A DNA stretch of 64,000 bases from Tetradesmus obliquus. Taxonomy: Eukaryota > Chlorophyta > Chlorophyceae > Sphaeropleales > Scenedesmaceae. The notes below the pieces were generated by a model. The model worked only from the letters and a program-made list of their open reading frames with translations. It was not told the DNA's origin and ran no database searches. Positions 41,650 through 52,289 of the stretch are shown here, in pieces. The stretch spans positions 3,897,501-3,961,500 of the forward strand of contig CP126194.1 of NCBI GenBank assembly GCA_030272155.1, in the 5' to 3' direction. Position numbers and translations under genes: made by a program. Within the stretch, counting starts at the first letter, position 1; the number at the start of each line of letters is the position of its first letter.

Positions 41650-42910
41650 ATGGATCAGGACAGCGATTGCTGTTGGATTTGCCTGTGCGGGGAGGAGGCT
41701 GGAGAGCTCGCTTCAGTGTGCAGTTGTCCTAGGAGAGTTCACGAGAAATGTTTGGCGCGGTGGCAGCTGCATAGTGCAGGCCGCAGGTGGGTGATGCGAC
41801 TGACTCAGAATACCGGGAGGTCCCACATAGCATTTATCGTCTCAGCGACTTCGATCATGATAGGAAAAATAGCAAATAGTATGCTGGTGCTGGCTGGCAG
41901 ACCGATCAGTGGCTGGAAAGTCTCAGGCTTGCTGTGTTTGTTTGCCAGCATTGTCTTCTCCATGCTCCCCTCTGGCTCTTGGGGCGGCATGAATTGTTAT
42001 ATAGCCTCACCAATGCATGCCCGGCGCAAGGTTGCCCTTCGAGAGCCATGGCTGGTAGCGCAACTGTCTTGTGTTGCCGGCATGCTGACGCCGTATAATT
42101 CCAAGAGCAGCTGCTAAGATGGCCGGTGCTGTTCCGCTGGCTCAAAATGCATTGGTGATTTTGATCCGAGGCAAGTGGCAGGCAAAGCAGAGCACCAGGC
42201 CCTTCCGCAAAGTTCCTGCCGTCTTCCCTGCTACCTGCTGCCGACTGGCTATGGCAGCTGCTGTGCTGACCAATCCTTGTCTCGTTTGCCTGCTGCTGCC
42301 CTTTATTGTTCTCTCTTCCCGCTGTTCGCAGTGAGGAGAAGACCTGCCGCTTCTGTGGCACCGTGCTGCAGGACTGGAAGCCACACATGAGCAGCGGCGC
42401 CAAGGTGGCGCCGTACATGCGCGTGTCATTCAACGGCAAAACGCACAAGGTGCAGGTCAAGCCGGGAGAGGAGGGGGCCAAGGAGTTTGAGCAGCAGATC
42501 AGGAACATGCTGGCGCTGCCTGAGGACCAGGAGTTTGACGTCATCTTCCACTGCAGGGCGCCAGGCACAGGTGCGGCCAGGCTCCTGCAAGAGCTGCAAG
42601 CAGCGCCGACTAAAAAAAACGCTTTTTCAACAGCAGCAGCAGGAGTAATTAACAGCATTCACAGCTGGCATCATTGTTATGTCATTGCGCAGCTGGCAGA
42701 AGTGAGATCAGTGCTGACAGCTGGAAGTGCATGTTGAGTAACATCATGCCTGCAGTGCACGCTCTAACGCCTGCTCATCCCGCCAGCTCAGAGACAAGGG
42801 AACCGGCAATGCACTGCCGCAGGTGCCTACATTTAGTTGGTTGTTGTGGTTCGTTGTGTTCGCGCACTTTTGAGACCTGCAGCGGCCTTCTGATTGTGCA
42901 GCTTGCTCGG

Positions 42911-42941
<31 letters not shown>

Positions 42942-43143
42942 AGGCGACAAGCTGCAGCTGCAGGGCCTGTGCGCATTTGACGCAGCCGTGCACTGCGCCT
43001 CCATGACCACCTGGCCCACCTCAGCAGGCGGCAGCCACAGCAGCAAGCAAACAAGCAGCAAGGCGCACTGGCTGCGGGGGCTGCTGCAGCGGCTGCTGAG
43101 CAGGGTGGACCTGATGGGAGCAGCAGGCCTGCAGTCGGCGTGA
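41650..43143 (+). CDS. RING-CH (RINGv) protein with C-terminal ubiquitin-like/PB1-like region, 191 residues
   Basis: This is a probable E3 ubiquitin ligase of the MARCH-like RINGv class. Exons are 41650-41786, 42332-42570 and 42944-43143; phases agree. The zinc ligands follow the C4HC3 order across the first splice: CWIC, CSC, HEKC, then CRFC in exon 2. Unlike MARCH proteins there are no transmembrane helices. Instead exon 2 continues into MRVSFNGKTHKVQVKPG and a region to FDVIFHCRAPGTG that looks like a beta-grasp fold (ubiquitin-like or PB1), an inference from pattern only. The C-terminus is short and basic. The last acceptor is a (CTG)n-CAG run. The start ATG follows GGGCAGC at 41650. Confidence 0.83.
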
Positions 43144-43266
43144 CTCGTGTTGAGCACAGCGCAGCTGCTGGCGGCCTGCTGGATGCTGCTGCGCGTGGCG
43201 CGGCTCTGCAGGCAGTTGGCTGGCGCTGAATGACGCACGGGTGAGGCCGCAGTTGTGCGCGTGTGT

Positions 43267-43312
43267 GCTGGCGTGCGTGCGTGCGTGCGTGCGTGCGTGC
43301 ATGCGTGTGTGT
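43267..43312. repeat. (TGCG)n microsatellite
   Basis: About seven GCGT/TGCG units run into GCATGCGTGTGTGTAC. Confidence 0.9.
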
Positions 43313-45904
43313 ACAGCACGAGAGCGCAGCAATTGCTTTGCAGGGATACAAATTGCAGCTGTGGGTGGCTGGGTGTGACCTGGCCAGTGTATGTGTGTGG
43401 TTGAGTTGCACAGGAACCGGGGTGTGGCACATATAGAGCGGCAGGAAGTGGCGTCAAGCTAGCAATTGATCCAGCATAGCTGGATGGATGCTGCTTTGCT
43501 GTGCTCGGCTGTGTTGCAGTGGCGCGCGCTGTGCTGTGTCGTCTGACCAGCCGCATTTGAAACGTGCTCGTGTCTTGCTGCTGTTGCATGAGGTGCAGCT
43601 GCTGCAAGCCTGAGGATTGGCTGCAGCGGCAGCAGCAGTTGCTAGGCAGCTGCACTGCTTGTGTTGGCAATTGATTGTGGGGTCCTCTGTGGGGTGGGTG
43701 GGGCGCTGCAGTCGTACGCAGCAGGATTTGTATGTATGAGTTGAGTTGCAGCATTGCGCAGCAGTTGACTTCAAAAGCAGGCAATTGAAGCTGTGCTCTC
43801 GGTCTTGATGGCCGCCTTTCAAGGCGGCAGCTGTGACCCGCGGAAGGCAACACGTTGCCTGTCAAACTGAACATATGTTGTCATAATGCTGCTGCGCGGC
43901 GCACCGCACCGCACTGTACATGCAGTTGGACAGTCAGGCTGCAAGCTCCAGCCAAGCTGCATAAAGTTTGCGTATTCGCTGCGTGTGTAGGTTGGTTGGC
44001 TTGTTGAAAGTTGGTTGGCTTGTGCTACACATACCAGCCTATTGATTCTGCTGGTTGTCTGTGCCACTGGATTGGGCCAGACGTATTTGCAAGTGCCGCA
44101 GTCTTGCACAGTCCTGTTGTCTCTTTGCAGTTGCCACAGCATCTGCGACGGCTTAGCACAGCGCCACTGGGTGCTCTGCTGCTCTTGTGTGTGGATGTGG
44201 TGCGGCTGCTGGCCAGGAACGGTACCATAACCGCAGCAGCGTGCTGGGTTGTAGTAGGCTGCGGATTGCGCCAGCGGCTGTAGCGGGGGCGATCCCACCC
44301 CTTTGTATACTATATGTAGCGTAGATGCTGTGCTGCAGTGCACACAATTCTGTGGATGCGCTGCACACAGTGCGCAAGGCATTGTGGCGGTTTGGCTTTC
44401 GCTGCTGCTGCTGCTGCTGCTGTGGTGGTGGTTTCGCAAAGTGTATGGATAGAAGTTCGGGGAACCGCAGCAGCAGCAGCAGCAGCACTAGGAGCAATTA
44501 CAGTAGTTCTGATCTCTTAGTCAGGAGTCCAGCTGGTGGTTTGTGCAGCGTCTCTTAGCACGTTGCATAGGGCTGACTTGCCAGTGCAACCGTGCATTGT
44601 GGTAATCGTGAAGTGCGGTACGGCTTTGCTTTTGTGGATGTACGCTGTGGATCGGAAGCTATTACAATCTGACAAAGCCAGCACGTGACAGCTGCACATA
44701 GTGTGCTGGTTGAGGTTTGGGCCGACATACTTCGAAGTAACTTGGCGTTACTCTTGCAGCCTGTTTCGCACAGCAATTGGTGCTGTCAGCACCTGTACTA
44801 CTGATGGTGCAGCGGCCTTGGTGCAGCTGTGTGACCTTTTCGCTGGAGGACCTCTGCAGTAGGGGGACTACAGCTGTGACACGCTTCCGATGTTTCACCA
44901 GCACATGCAGTGCCACTGCTTGTGCAGACACAAACACTGCAACTCTGCTTCCAGTGAAGCTGCCTGGTCATCTGTCAGTGCTGTCTCGTTGCGCGTGGAC
45001 TCCTTTGAAGGTCTGACAGCATGGAGTTGTCAAAGCAGTTGCACGTTGTTGCACATACGTAACATGCGGAGCTCTGTTTTGCAGCCAGCTTTGCTCTGTG
45101 TGTGTTGGCTGCTCTGGCAGTGGCGCAGGCTACCACGCTGTTGCATACTTGTGAAATGGGGTGTCTGGTTGTGATTGCCGTACTGCTACTATCTACTGCT
45201 GTTGCGCCGCTGTTGCACAGAGCTTGCCGTGTATGCGGCCGGGTGTGCGGTTGTGAGGATCATATTGCGACTATCTACCGCTGCCGCACAACTGGATGGC
45301 ACCATTCCGCCATCACCACCCACAGCACTGCAGGCATAGATCCTGACAGACTGCTGGACATGCTGCACGCTGCATGCAGCGTGGGTGTGTTGCGTTTCTA
45401 GCCCCCCGTTGTGCGCTGGGAGCATGCTGCAGACACCTCCGCGCCTTCACAACACAGAGCATCAATGGCTGGCAGTGCTGCTGCACTCATAAGAAGCCTG
45501 TGCTTGCAGCTGTGCAATTCATGCACAAAGTTGCTTTTTGGCTTGAGCAGGGACTCTGTTGGCAGCACTCCTCACACGTTGATCAGCTTGTTTTTGCGCT
45601 AGCAGTCCTGCCCAGCAGGCGCAGATGAGTTACCCGACCCTTTGTCACAGCACCGTGTACCTACAAGCATTTTGTGTTGCTTTCCGATGGCGCAGTGATT
45701 CGTAACAGGGCTTGCATGTCAGAATTGATGACGCTTGATTGATAGCGGTTACATGCGCCAAGGTTCGTAGTGACATGTTGGGCTGCTGATTACGCACTCA
45801 CAGGTGCTGCTAGTGCATGCTGGTTTGTGCATGTGGCCATTCCATGCATCCACTGCAACAGCAGTCGCAGCTGGCAGGCACGGCGACACAGCCGCAGGCT
45901 CATG

Positions 45905-45984
45905 TAGTGTTGTACTACAACATTTAGTGTTGTACTACAACATAGTATGTGCAGAGTGTACTACAACATAGCATGTGCAGTGTG
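45905..45984. repeat. tandem palindromes and 26-bp repeats
   Basis: An 18-bp block occurs at 45905-45922 and 45925-45942; each contains TGTTGTACTACAACA, a palindrome around one central base. A 26-bp unit beginning TACTACAACATAG follows twice (45933-45958 and 45959-45984). Confidence 0.9.
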
Positions 45985-46717
45985 TAACTCGTCGTCTGTG
46001 TATGCGGAAAATGCAGCAATAACTGCATTATGTCTCCTCAACCCCTTCCACAGCTGATCTTGTCCAGCACAGTCGGCCGGCTTAGCTGTGTCCCAACCCG
46101 ACATGCCACAGCCACACCCGCATGCTCAAAATTGCAGAGTCTGCTGCAGCACTGCGTCGGAAATTCTAGATGGTTCGTCGAACCAAGATTACGGTTTGTG
46201 CAATTGCAGTTCGGCGAATTTAAATGATATCTGGGCTGCCAGCAACCCGGCTTGCCCAGTGAGCTGCAGGCAGGGGTTTTTACCCTGCTGCTGTGCTGCT
46301 GGAAAGCGGGGTTTGCACGTTGCAGGTTGTTGGTAGCTTGTCTTTTGATTAGTGTCAAGCAGCGCAGTTGCTGTGAACACCCCCGGAACTTCACAGGAAG
46401 TGGACCCGATTCGCATGAGACACTGGTCGGGTTGCTGGTAACTGTTAAGCCACGGACTTTGCAGCAACCGGATTGCTGTGAGCCCTTTGATCGATTTCAG
46501 CGAACTGAACAGCTGCTGCGAACCCAGGTTCGGTTGCTGGCAATCGACGCACTTGCCAACAACTGTGACCGCACTTCACAGGAACCGAAACCGGTTTACA
46601 GCAATCGACAAACTAGGTTGCCAGGAACTTCAGTCGTCGTGGTTCGAGGAGCTGGATACGCCGAAGTCACCACAAATTTCCGACGTGGATTCTGGAGCAG
46701 CAGTGGGTGCAGTGCAC

Positions 46718-46904
46718 ATATAAAGAAAGTTGCCGAATTGCATTCATTACAAGCATAAGCATCATGCAACATAATGCGCACTCACATGGCAAGAAGTGGT
46801 CCCCCGAAAGGCCACCATGGCTGCTGAAGCTCAGATTAGCATGTGCAGCTCCTGCTTCTGCTCCTATGTCGTCTAGTATTACCTGCAATCATAACAACAC
46901 CTGG
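46718..46904 (+). mobile_element. small dispersed element (copy B)
   Basis: It aligns end to end with the 53541-53719 insertion: ATAT-start, AATGCGCACTCACATGGCA, GTGGTCCCCC, CCATGGCTGCT, CTAGTATTACCTGCA and the end ACACCTGG. It contains no protein-coding capacity; the short frame from its ATG stops after about 19 codons. No flanking target duplication is evident. Confidence 0.7.
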
Positions 46905-47386
46905 TCAGCGCCGTCCCGAAGAGCCACGATGCCCTTCGGGGGCAACGGCACTGACAGTCTTCAATCCTCTTGTAGTCCTTGGTAGCCTGGGTAGTGACAC
47001 CTTGTCAGTGACTCCACTTGGTTGACACCGTAGCTCAGATTGAAGTTGAAGTTTTCCTCGCAAGAAGCAGGAGTGGCAGTAGTGTAAATTGCATGTAATG
47101 GGGGAGTGTGTATGCCTGCTTTACCGTTTCGTACTACTGTCATTCAAAGTTGACTGTCCTAGTGACCATGTATGGCCTGTTGTAAATTTTGTCGTCCTTT
47201 ATCAGACGACGGGCGCTCAGCGCTCCCCATCGTCACGTGCGAGTGATCGTATGGGATGTGTTATATGCATTGAGGATACCTCCTTGGTGTATGAGCACCT
47301 ACTCTTCCCCTGACAGTATAGGCATGTGTTAGTTCCTTATTATATAACAGTAACTCCTAGTTCATGAGTGCGTCAGTACAGGCAAA

Positions 47387-47447
47387 ATATAAAGAAAGTT
47401 GTCGAATTGCATTCATTACAAGCATAAGCATCATGCAACATAATGCG
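47387..47447 (+). mobile_element. 5' fragment of the small element (copy C)
   Basis: About 60 bp (ATATAAAGAAAGTT to CATAATGCGC) are nearly identical to the left end of copy B 669 bp away, then similarity stops abruptly. It is a truncated copy or a local duplication of copy B. Confidence 0.75.
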
Positions 47448-48711
47448 CCTTATCTGGTGCGTCCAGTCTATAATAGTCCTGTGCTTTGTGCACAGCCACA
47501 CTGGCCACACTGGCCACACAGCCATCACAGCAAAGATTTGAATGGGCAACTCGTCCACTCTATGTAATATGATGCTGCTGCAATCTGATAATGGCCTGTG
47601 GTCAAGAAGCCAACCACCTCAATTGGTGCCTAGTGTTTGCTGCCAGCTGGCAGCAAGAAGGGGCCATACAATCACGCATAAATTCAGAGCTGCGCTGCCC
47701 CGTGTTGACATAGAGCAGCAATGCCAAGGCATAGCCGACGGCCGGCACACATGATGCTGCCAGAACCCTTCATATGTGCAAGGCTGTTAACAGGGGCTGT
47801 GTGCACTGCAGCTGCAGTTGAAGAAAACCCAAACATGCGGAGCACAGGACAGCACAGGACTTGATGCATGAGGTAGGCTGCAGTAGGCTGTCTGCAATTG
47901 ACAGACAGCTGTGTAACGTAGGAAGGTTGCACAACTGCACTGTGCTTCTCTGCAGACGAGCTGATACCTGTTGAAACAAGCAGGTGCTTGCTGGCTGGGC
48001 TCAGCCAGCCATATTTGTGGCATTCAAAACGCATTGAATCCCAATAAAAACCACAAAATGGAAGGTACTGTCCCCACACAGATGAACGTCCCATGTGATG
48101 CTTCTGCAGCAGGCGCTGCCGGCACAAATGTATTTTGAACCAACACACAACGTGATATGAAGAAAGACTGCTACATGCAGTTCTGTCCACTCTGTACTCT
48201 GACAAAATGCTGGCCACAGTGCCAGCCCATTCGCTGCATGTTATAACTTGAATGCAGAAGGACCAACTCAGACGTAGTCCAGCTCCTGTCCAAAAGCGAA
48301 TCTGTCAAAACACTTCTGTATGTCTGGAACTTGCTGTTTTGCTGACCAGCAGAGCAAGCACAAGACAGTTGAATGCCTGCTCTTGCAATGCACCTGCCCA
48401 CACACCAAGCTGCACACTCTAGCTAGCTGTGCAGCAAATCGCACAAGCCTGCCATTGTGGTGCGAGCTGCAGATGGCGTCAAAGCCTTTGTAATCAAACA
48501 ATTGGTTGTCCATGGTGACACTTGGTTGCCCATTGTGGCAGGAGGTCGCAGGGACACCACAAGACACCAAACTCAGACCAGCACCGTCCTTAACACACCC
48601 CTCAAACACACGCACACTTGCCACTACTGTACACTGTTTACTGCACCCACCTATGCAAGCCGTTTGCCATTCCACTGCACACCAAAACCTGCATGCTCTC
48701 TGCACAAATCA

Positions 48712-48900
48712 TCACACAACCAGCCTGTTCTTCAGGTGCCCCGTGCCAGCAAGGGCCTCCACATGTTTGCCCAGCAGCCTGGTTGCAGGCTCAGTGCGGG
48801 CCTGCCAGGTGTGCAGCACCATGTAGCCAAAGCCCATCAGGCAGGCCAGTGCATTGGCCCCTGGGGCAGCCGCAACAGGCACCTCTTGCAGCTGCCGCCT

Positions 48901-48937
<37 letters not shown>

Positions 48938-50301
48938 CAAAGCATGAGCTTGCTGCGATGTACAGCCAGCAGCACGAGACAGCACAAACGCAGCAAACAG
49001 CCAGCTGGCACTGCCACAGGGCAAGATGTTTCTCTAGGCTTCGATACTAGCATGCATACTGCCCAGCCAGGGTGTCAAGCACAAAGCATGTTGCAGAGCA
49101 AACAAAGATCTTGAAATGTGAGCAGGTCAGCCGAGGACGTGACCCCAAGTGTAGCAGTGCCCAGCGCCTCACCTGCCATCCAAGCCGAAGCTCTCCAGCC
49201 TCAGAATGCTGCGCGAGCGCAGCTGCGACAGCGCAGCGTCAAACTGGGCATCTGCCCCACCCTCAGCAGTACGCTGCTCTGCTGCCCGGCTTTGATCACG
49301 TGCTGCTGCGGTATCACGCGCCCTGCTGCTGCTGCTGCCGTTGACATAGTCAGCAGGCGCATCCTCCGGTATGGTCCCTGCTGCGTCTGCCCAGCTGTGG
49401 GCTTTCACTGCCGCTGCCTTGCCTGCTGCTGCTGCTGCTGCTGATGTCGTGTGCAATGAGTTGCGCAGGGTGTGCCAGGGCTGCAGCCTCTCACTGAAGC
49501 TGCTGCCGCTGCCTGTGATGCTGCTGGTGCGCTGCAGCACCAGCAAGCTGCCCTGCCGCTGCACTGCATCATGCTGCTGCTGCTTGTTGCTGCTGTCCAC
49601 AGCTTCAAAGACATCTGGGGCCACTGCTGTGTCATCCTCTGCTGCGTCATCATCTTGCTGCTGCTTCTGGCTGCCTTGCCGCTGCCGCATGCTGAGAGTC
49701 ATGGTCAGCAGGCCAGAGCCAGCCCTACAGAAATCAGCAGCAGCAGCAGCAGCAGCAGCGGCAGCAGCAGCAGGGGCAGTGGCGGCCATAAGAAGCAGGT
49801 CAGATGATTGGCAGGGAGAGGGGGTCATTCACAGCCGCAAACAGAAGAAGTAAATTTGCCTGCGCAGGTGCCAGCAGAGCCGTCATAACCTCCCGCAGCG
49901 ACCATACACGTCATGCAGTAACGGCAGATTCCAGGGTTGTTATGAAAGCGTGGCCGTGTTCCAACATGCTCCCCATTTCACTGCAGGCCCAAGCCAGTCC
50001 TGCTCTCAACACAGCACCCACAGTACCAAGTGCATTCGCTCTACAGCATCTTCTGAATGCACCGCACGTGCAGATAAGCAAGGCAGCTACTCTGCATCTG
50101 AGGCCTGGCACTTGCCTCTGCTCAAATGTGGGCCGGCTGAAGGTGAAGCTGTGCGGGGCCTCCTCCAAGTCTGGCGGGGACGCCAGGCAGGCCGCAAACT
50201 GCTTGTCATCCTCTGTCAGCTGCTGCGGGTTTGCGTACAGCGCCGGCGCGTTGGCAAAGGGCGTGTTGTAGGCCTAAGGGGAGGAGGAAATGGTGGATTG
50301 T

Positions 50302-50347
<46 letters not shown>

Positions 50348-51547
50348 CAGCAGGAGCAGCAGCAGCACTGTCGGGCTGGGCAGAGGATGCAGAGACTGGA
50401 TCGACAGTCATGTGAGTGGCTGCACATGCTGCGCCTGTTTCACACAAGGTGTGCCGAGTGGTGACCTGGGAATGGGGAAACAGCTGCACCAGTGAGCTGC
50501 TGCTGGTGCTGATAGTGCTGGTGGTGCTGCGTGGGGAAGCTGCATGCTGAGCTAGCACAGATGCATCAGCTGCTGAGAGCTTTACTCGTGAGTGCTCACG
50601 TCGATGCGGCAGGCGATGGCGTGATGGGCTGGCACTTGCAGCGTGGCCTGGAACACAATCTGCAGGTAAGCAGCGCACAAACAAGAGACATACACAGTAA
50701 GAAATCAGGCTATCGCAAGTCAGCATGAACAGCATTGTTGAAACACCTACTTCAGGCGCGCAGAAGGCAGCACAGTGGCGGTTCAGAATGCACGATGCAC
50801 CGTGCTGCCTGCTTCACCACTCCAGGCAACACTTGCGCAGCACCGCTAGCACCATCCATGCCTTGCAGGCACCCGTCACCATCTCCCAGTCACTGCAATA
50901 CAGCGGTACGCCCAAACAGCCACTCGTCAACAGCCACTCGTAAAAACCACACCCAACCAAACCCGTGCACACACCTGCTCCTCCACGCTGTTGCACAGCA
51001 GGTGCATCGTGTCCATATCACACCTGAGCCCAAACCTGAGCACAGAACAACATACGGGCTCTGGTTTGTCCATAAAACACACACAATGCTGCCTGCTACG
51101 CTGCCCCAGGCACTGTTTGAAGAACCTCAGCAGCAGCGATGTTTTGTTGAAGCCCTGCTGAAAGCCCGTCTTACGCACCACGCAGGCGCAGGTGTGCAAA
51201 AAACCCACCTCCTCCTCCACGCTGCTGCGCAGCAGGTCCAGTGTGTCCATCACGCTCACACTCAGCTCCATGAAGGGCAGCGGCAGCGCGGCCATCACAG
51301 TGCTGCTGCTGCTGCTTCCGCCTGGGCCAGGCTTGTGCTTGCAGAGCGTCCACTGGCGCCGCAGCTGCGCCCTGCCACGGCTGCGGCATTCATGCATGTG
51401 TCGCGTATGAAACAGGTGAAGTAAGGATGGGCCACTGTAGGAGGCAGGGGTATGTGGTGGTGCTGCTGGAATGGCCAATGCCTCAAGTATGCTTGTCAGC
51501 AGCAGCTGAGCAGGGAGTGGGACGCTCTTGTCAAGGGCAGCAGGCAT
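48712..51547 (-). CDS. unrecognised protein, ~431 residues (5' end tentative)
   Basis: Five exons fit in phase: 51547(?)-51209, 50659-50600, 50273-50116, 49724-49173 and 48898-48712. Visible stretches include FMELSVSVMDTLDLLRSSVE, IVFQATLQVPAHHAIACRID, FAACLASPPDLEEAPHSF and, near the end, LACLMGFGYMVLHTWQ. The middle exon is Gln/Ala/Ser-rich and probably disordered (residues ~186-370). No signal peptide or enzyme motif is seen, and I cannot name a family. The first exon may begin further downstream (an acceptor-like AG lies at ~51375) or upstream. One intron has a GC donor, two acceptors are (CTG)n runs, and a decoy copy of the exon 1 end lies in the next intron. Confidence 0.6.
49725..50115 (-). 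other. GC-AG intron in the 48.7-51.5 kb gene
   Basis: The donor is AG|GCAAGT, the full GC-donor consensus; the acceptor is TTTCTGTAG, preceded by a CTG tract. The splice joins FEQR to AGSGLLTM in frame (phase 2). The nearby GT (CAA|GTGCCA) would shift the frame to an early stop. Confidence 0.72.
50960..51020 (-). pseudogene. decoy copy of an exon end and donor in the 48.7-51.5 kb gene
   Basis: The true exon end (donor at 51209) reads MDTLDLLRSSVEEE then GTGGGT. A diverged copy 234 bp downstream in the intron reads MDTMHLLCNSVEEQ then GTGTGT, with the donor GT kept. Confidence 0.8.
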
Positions 51548-52289
51548 ATTCGTGCCAAGGGAAGAGCGCGCTCACCTGGTGCCTGGCTTAGGGTTCAGGC
51601 TGGTTCCCAGTCCTTGTGGACCTCTCTGCGTTTGGTGCTGGACCGTGTTGCGCTGCTGATACGTGAGAGTGCTGTCCATGCTGCTGTTGCCCCTGCTGTC
51701 GCAGCCAACGGCAGGCTACTGCAGCTATGTGTGCTGAATATGTTGTTTCGTAAACCAATATGCTAAGTGCGCTGGCGCTAGCAGCTTGAAGCAACCGCTG
51801 CGAAGGTGAACTTTGGGCCGGGAAGTCGAGCAGCACGTGCGAGGCGTGAACGCTTTGTTGCGACACTGAAGCCCAGATAATTTTTGGCAGTCGACGTGCG
51901 CTTGAAGAGTGAGCAGCGTCTGATGTGTGGTTATACTGTGATTTGATGCTCACTCCAGTCCACGTGGCACGCACCTTGGGCCCGCTACATTCGCAAGAGT
52001 TGGAGCCATTATGACCGAGAGCGACCGGTCGCGATATAAGGGTTACCCTCGGCATCGTATACTGCGTGAACACGACTTGCCGGCAGCCCTGCTTCTGCCA
52101 CTAGCAGTTTGCCTCTCTGCAAGCACCAGTCCGTGGTCAGTCACTTGCAAGAGGTGTCACCCAAGCCGAAAAAAGAGCACAGAAGTGATGCATTTATTGT
52201 AATAAGAACACAAGGACAGGGCTTGGATGCCACGAGACATAGGCAGACTAGTACTGTCAAGCAAAACACATCTGGCAAGTTGGCCCCCG

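Larger units (their letters stand above)
43144..48711. other. gene-poor region with small repeats and mobile-element copies
   Basis: Over 5.5 kb I find no gene supported by domains or splice logic. Long frames at 42744-43874 and 43819-44439 on minus are antisense or low-complexity. The region holds a (TGCG)n microsatellite (~43267-43312), palindromic repeats at 45905-45984, a motif-dense stretch at 46140-46680 and two element copies at 46718 and 47387. Confidence 0.45.

Noticed and set aside
42744-43874. 376-codon minus-strand frame
   Set aside because: It lies opposite the RING-CH last exon, has repeat composition (His/Thr/Ala runs from TGCG and CTG tracts) and no domain.
44517-44699. Possible P-loop (GCTGKSAL) on the minus strand
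   Set aside because: Spacing does not fit the Walker A rule and the frame is only 60 codons with no following motif.
46252-46758. 168-codon plus-strand frame as a transposon protein
   Set aside because: Its composition follows the repeated DNA words and it has no transposase or reverse-transcriptase motif.
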